The notes beneath the pieces are model-generated. The model worked only from the letters and a program-made list of their open reading frames with translations. It was not told where the DNA came from and searched no databases. The translations under genes were made by a program, and so were the position numbers. Shown here one piece after another: positions 54,987-57,850 of a stretch of DNA of 57,850 nucleotides. How positions within the stretch are numbered: position 1 is the stretch's first letter; each line of letters begins with the position of its first letter. The stretch is from CAIKZJ01 sp964626015 (lineage in GTDB: Bacteria > Bacteroidota > Ignavibacteria > Tepidaquicellales > Tepidaquicellaceae): NCBI GenBank assembly GCA_964626015.1, contig CAZVCC010000013.1:1-57850 (forward strand), given 5' to 3'.

Positions 54987-56345
54987 TTACTTAAGCATCA
55001 ACATTTTCTTTGTTATCGAGAATTTATTGTTAATTGTAAGTTTATAGAAATAAACACCTGAAGAATAATTGCTTCCATCGAAGCCGTATTCGTAAGTTCC
55101 GGAGTTTATTCTTTTATTATCAATGATGGTTTTAATTTTTCTGCCCTTCATATCGAATACTTCGAGTGAAATAACAGATGATATTTTTAAACTGAATTTA
55201 ATTGTTGTGAACGGATTAAAAGGGTTAGGGTAATTCTGGTATAAAACATAATCATCAGGGATAAACGAATGTTCATTGTTATTAATTGAGGTTACAATGA
55301 AGACAGTGTCACCGCCAACTGTTGTGTGAAGACCTCGATTGTACCCATAAGCCCAACCAACTTTAGTATCGATGAATTCTATAAAGTTATAGTCTATTGT
55401 ATTTATTGCTGTATCAGGTATTTGATAACGCCAATTTGTTCCACTGTTTGTAGAATTATATAATACTCCTCGGAATTTACCCCCAAGATATACATACCCA
55501 CCTCCTCCCCAAACTGTATCTCTGTTAGCAAATGAAAATCCATTAATAATTGAAAAACCTGGTGACGGAATATTTGGAAGTTGCGTTGTTATCCAACTTA
55601 TGCCGCCATCTGTAGTCTTCTTAAATGTTCCGTAATTTTTAAATCCAATTAAAGTGTCAAAAAACACTATATCTCTAAAGGGACCTCCGGGTACAGTATT
55701 CCAATTTACTCCACTATTTGTTGTTCTTAATAGCCAAGAATCGGGAGAAGTAGCACTTGTCTGAAACCCAAAATCTTTATTAAACATATAAATTCTGTTT
55801 GGGTTGCTCGCTCCGCCCGCCCACTGTAATTGCCAGCTTGTGCCGCCGTTTGTTGTGCGGAATACGCCACCTTCCAAAGAAAATCTATCGACAAACCAAA
55901 TTGTATCTTCATTCAAAGCATACATATCGTTAACGATTATTAATTGCGGGATAAAAAGATTTGTCCATGTTAATCCCTGATTCGTAGTTTTATATATTAC
56001 TGCATTCGTTTGAATCTGACCGCAAACGTATCCGGTCTGATTATTAATAAATTGTATTCTTGTGTAATTCCCTTTCTCTGTTTTTGACCTTAACCAGTTA
56101 TATCCGCCATTAGTTGTCTTTAGTATATAAGCTGTGTCTAAAGGTTGAGTGTCATTTGACATAACGGCAAACCCGGTAAGACTATCAAGAAATTTCATAT
56201 CCGCTATTGTCACATTAGGCAAAGCAGGCATTTCCTGATAGCTCCAGTTTCCTGTGAACTTATCCTGAAAACCCGTAGAAACAAATACTAAAAAAGTAAC
56301 GATAGATATTATTACTTTTACGGCTTTAGATTTATAACTATTCAT
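54987..56345 (-). CDS. T9SS-secreted YCF48/BNR propeller protein C
   Basis: 452 aa when started at the second Met (56345), which aligns with the start of B (MNSYKSKAVKVIISIVTF); the frame extends to 56366 by seven residues. Similar leader, six-blade propeller and type A sorting domain (YPNPFNPFTTIKF, VFDMKGRKIK). Its middle is nearly identical to gene D (55326-55712 against 56731-57117). Overall more like B than A. Confidence 0.85.
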   Translation of the reverse strand: MNSYKSKAVKVIISIVTFLVFVSTGFQDKFTGNWSYQEMPALPNVTIADMKFLDSLTGFAVMSNDTQPLDTAYILKTTNGGYNWLRSKTEKGNYTRIQFINNQTGYVCGQIQTNAVIYKTTNQGLTWTNLFIPQLIIVNDMYALNEDTIWFVDRFSLEGGVFRTTNGGTSWQLQWAGGASNPNRIYMFNKDFGFQTSATSPDSWLLRTTNSGVNWNTVPGGPFRDIVFFDTLIGFKNYGTFKKTTDGGISWITTQLPNIPSPGFSIINGFSFANRDTVWGGGGYVYLGGKFRGVLYNSTNSGTNWRYQIPDTAINTIDYNFIEFIDTKVGWAYGYNRGLHTTVGGDTVFIVTSINNNEHSFIPDDYVLYQNYPNPFNPFTTIKFSLKISSVISLEVFDMKGRKIKTIIDNKRINSGTYEYGFDGSNYSSGVYFYKLTINNKFSITKKMLMLK

Positions 56346-56391
56346 ATTTGTATGTTGTTTTTTCATGTAATATAATAATATTTAATTCTTT

Positions 56392-57756
56392 TTATTTCAC
56401 GATTAACATTTTCTTTGTTATTGACGATTTGTTATTTACTGTTAATCTATAAAAGTATATACCTGTAGATTGATTACTGCCGTCGAATCCGTATTCGTAA
56501 GTGCCGGAGTTTATTCTCTTATTATCAATGATGGTTTTAATTTTTCTGCCCTTCATATCGAATACTTCGAGTGAAATATTTGATGTTAGTTTAATAGCAA
56601 ACTTAATCGTTGTGAACGGATTAAACGGGTTAGGGTAATTCTGGTATAATAAATAGTCTTCGGGTAATTGCGATATTTCATTATTGTTTATAGATGTTAC
56701 GATGAATACAGTGTCACCGCCAACAGTAGTGTGAAGACCTCGATTGTACCCATAAGCCCAACCAACTTTAGTATCGATGAACTCTATAAAGTTATAGTCT
56801 ATTGTATTTATTGCTGTATCAGGTATTTGATAACGCCAATTTGTTCCACTGTTTGTAGAATTATATAATACTCCTCGGAATTTACCCCCAAGATATACAT
56901 ACCCACCTCCTCCCCAAACTGTATCTCTGTTAGCAAATGAAAATCCATTAATAATTGAAAAACCTGGTGACGGAATATTTGGAAGTTGCGTTGTTATCCA
57001 ACTTATGCCGCCATCTGTAGTCTTCTTAAATGTTCCGTAATTTTTAAATCCAATTAAAGTGTCAAAAAACACTATATCTCTAAAGGGACCTCCGGGTACA
57101 GTATTCCAATTTACTCCGCTATTTGTTGTTCTTAACAGCCAGGAATCGGGAGAAGTAGCACTTGTCTGAAACCCAAAATCTTTATTAAACATATTAATTC
57201 TGTTTGGGTTGCTCGCACCGCCCGCCCATTGTAATTGCCAGTTTGCTCCGCCGTTTGTTGTGCGGAAAACTCCACCTTCCAAAGATTCTGATTCTACAAA
57301 CCAAATTGTATCTTCATTCAGAGCGTACATATCATCAGCTATAATCAATTGAGGCATAAAAAGATTAAACCAATTGGAACCTTGATTTGTAGTTTTATAT
57401 ATTACAGCCCCTGATAAATTCTGTCCGCAAAAATATCCCGTCTGTGTATTCAAAAATTGGATTCTGTGAAAATTTCCTTTTTCTGCTTTAGTACTAAACC
57501 AATTATATCCTCCATTAGTAGTCTTAAGTATATATGCTGTATCTATTGGATAACCATTTTTTGACATTACTGCAAATCCTGTTAGACTATCAAGGAATTT
57601 CATATCAGATATTGTCACATTAGGCAAAGCAGGCATTTCCTGATAGCTCCAGTTTCCTGTGAACTTGTCCTGAAAACCTGCGGACGAAAAGAAAAGAATA
57701 AATACAAGCAATAATAATCCATCAAGGATACGGGAAAGAGTATTATGAGTTTTCAT
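56392..57756 (-). CDS. T9SS-secreted YCF48/BNR propeller protein D (mosaic of A, B and C)
   Basis: 454 aa. Leader MKTHNTLSRILDGLLLLVF follows A; a short piece follows C; residues about 43-157 follow B; the middle follows C; the sorting domain has its own mix (YPNPFNPFTTIKF, RKIKTIIDNK). All blade motifs are intact, so the chimera is a complete gene. It ends 46 bases upstream of gene C on the same strand. The window ends 94 bases beyond its start; no further gene is visible. Confidence 0.87.
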   Translation of the reverse strand: MKTHNTLSRILDGLLLLVFILFFSSAGFQDKFTGNWSYQEMPALPNVTISDMKFLDSLTGFAVMSKNGYPIDTAYILKTTNGGYNWFSTKAEKGNFHRIQFLNTQTGYFCGQNLSGAVIYKTTNQGSNWFNLFMPQLIIADDMYALNEDTIWFVESESLEGGVFRTTNGGANWQLQWAGGASNPNRINMFNKDFGFQTSATSPDSWLLRTTNSGVNWNTVPGGPFRDIVFFDTLIGFKNYGTFKKTTDGGISWITTQLPNIPSPGFSIINGFSFANRDTVWGGGGYVYLGGKFRGVLYNSTNSGTNWRYQIPDTAINTIDYNFIEFIDTKVGWAYGYNRGLHTTVGGDTVFIVTSINNNEISQLPEDYLLYQNYPNPFNPFTTIKFAIKLTSNISLEVFDMKGRKIKTIIDNKRINSGTYEYGFDGSNQSTGIYFYRLTVNNKSSITKKMLIVK

Positions 57757-57850
57757 AATTGTATGTAAGATTTGATTACGGATACCAAGAATTTGGAGTT
57801 TTCCAATCTTGAGCCAAAACCTGTTTGTGCGGTTGATGCCATTTTTAACT
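57757..57850. other. right edge, promoter side of gene D
   Basis: 94 bp upstream of gene D with no recognisable promoter and no gene; cut by the window end. Confidence 0.3.

Overview
The window looks like chromosome of a low-GC member of the Bacteroidota/Ignavibacteriota lineage, most likely Ignavibacteria-like. This rests on eight secreted proteins ending in a type IX secretion (T9SS type A) sorting domain with the core YPNPFNPTT, on TAnnTTTG-type promoter elements, on few Shine-Dalgarno sequences, and on gene families common in that group. No rRNA, tRNA, CRISPR array, phage gene or transposase was recognised.

Layout. 0.1-3.1 kb: a zinc alcohol dehydrogenase and two adjacent pirins, minus strand. 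3.2-7.3 kb: an outer-membrane barrel protein, a T9SS-secreted protein, a candidate structured RNA with its own terminator, a thioredoxin-TPR protein abutting a guanine deaminase. 7.3-9.5 kb: a PiT phosphate transporter with its DUF47 partner. 9.7-17.2 kb: a signalling cluster transcribed as giant hybrid kinase, CheR, CheB, second hybrid kinase, with no chemoreceptor, CheA or CheW. 17.7-24.1 kb: type II NADH dehydrogenase, a YjbQ protein, a probable 52-residue small protein, thioredoxin and DNA polymerase III alpha. 24.2-30.2 kb: a barrel-like protein, a subtilase, two VOC proteins, a second YjbQ protein, a secreted repeat protein and a small protein with six YKSEA/YKSDA repeats. 30.7-42 kb: a T9SS protein, a cysteine-rich secreted peptide, an S9 peptidase, a single-pass membrane protein, nucleoside diphosphate kinase, PBP1A, an LpxH-like phosphoesterase and a lone DsbD-alpha-like domain.

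42.4-57.8 kb is the most unusual part: six T9SS cargo genes, all on the minus strand. Two are giant (about 1550 aa: sugar-hydrolase-like barrel, beta-helix, TPR, coiled coil, sorting domain) and four are about 450-aa YCF48/BNR-type propellers. Each giant gene follows a propeller gene, so a two-gene unit has been duplicated. The two giant genes share a 1264-bp tract that I find identical base for base, with sharp edges next to diverged sequence. The outermost propeller gene is a mosaic of its three neighbours. Together this suggests ongoing recombination or gene conversion that reshuffles surface proteins.

How the genes work together: most of the rest is housekeeping (replication, redox, envelope synthesis, nucleotide and phosphate metabolism) interleaved with surface and secreted proteins. 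The T9SS machinery itself is not in the window.
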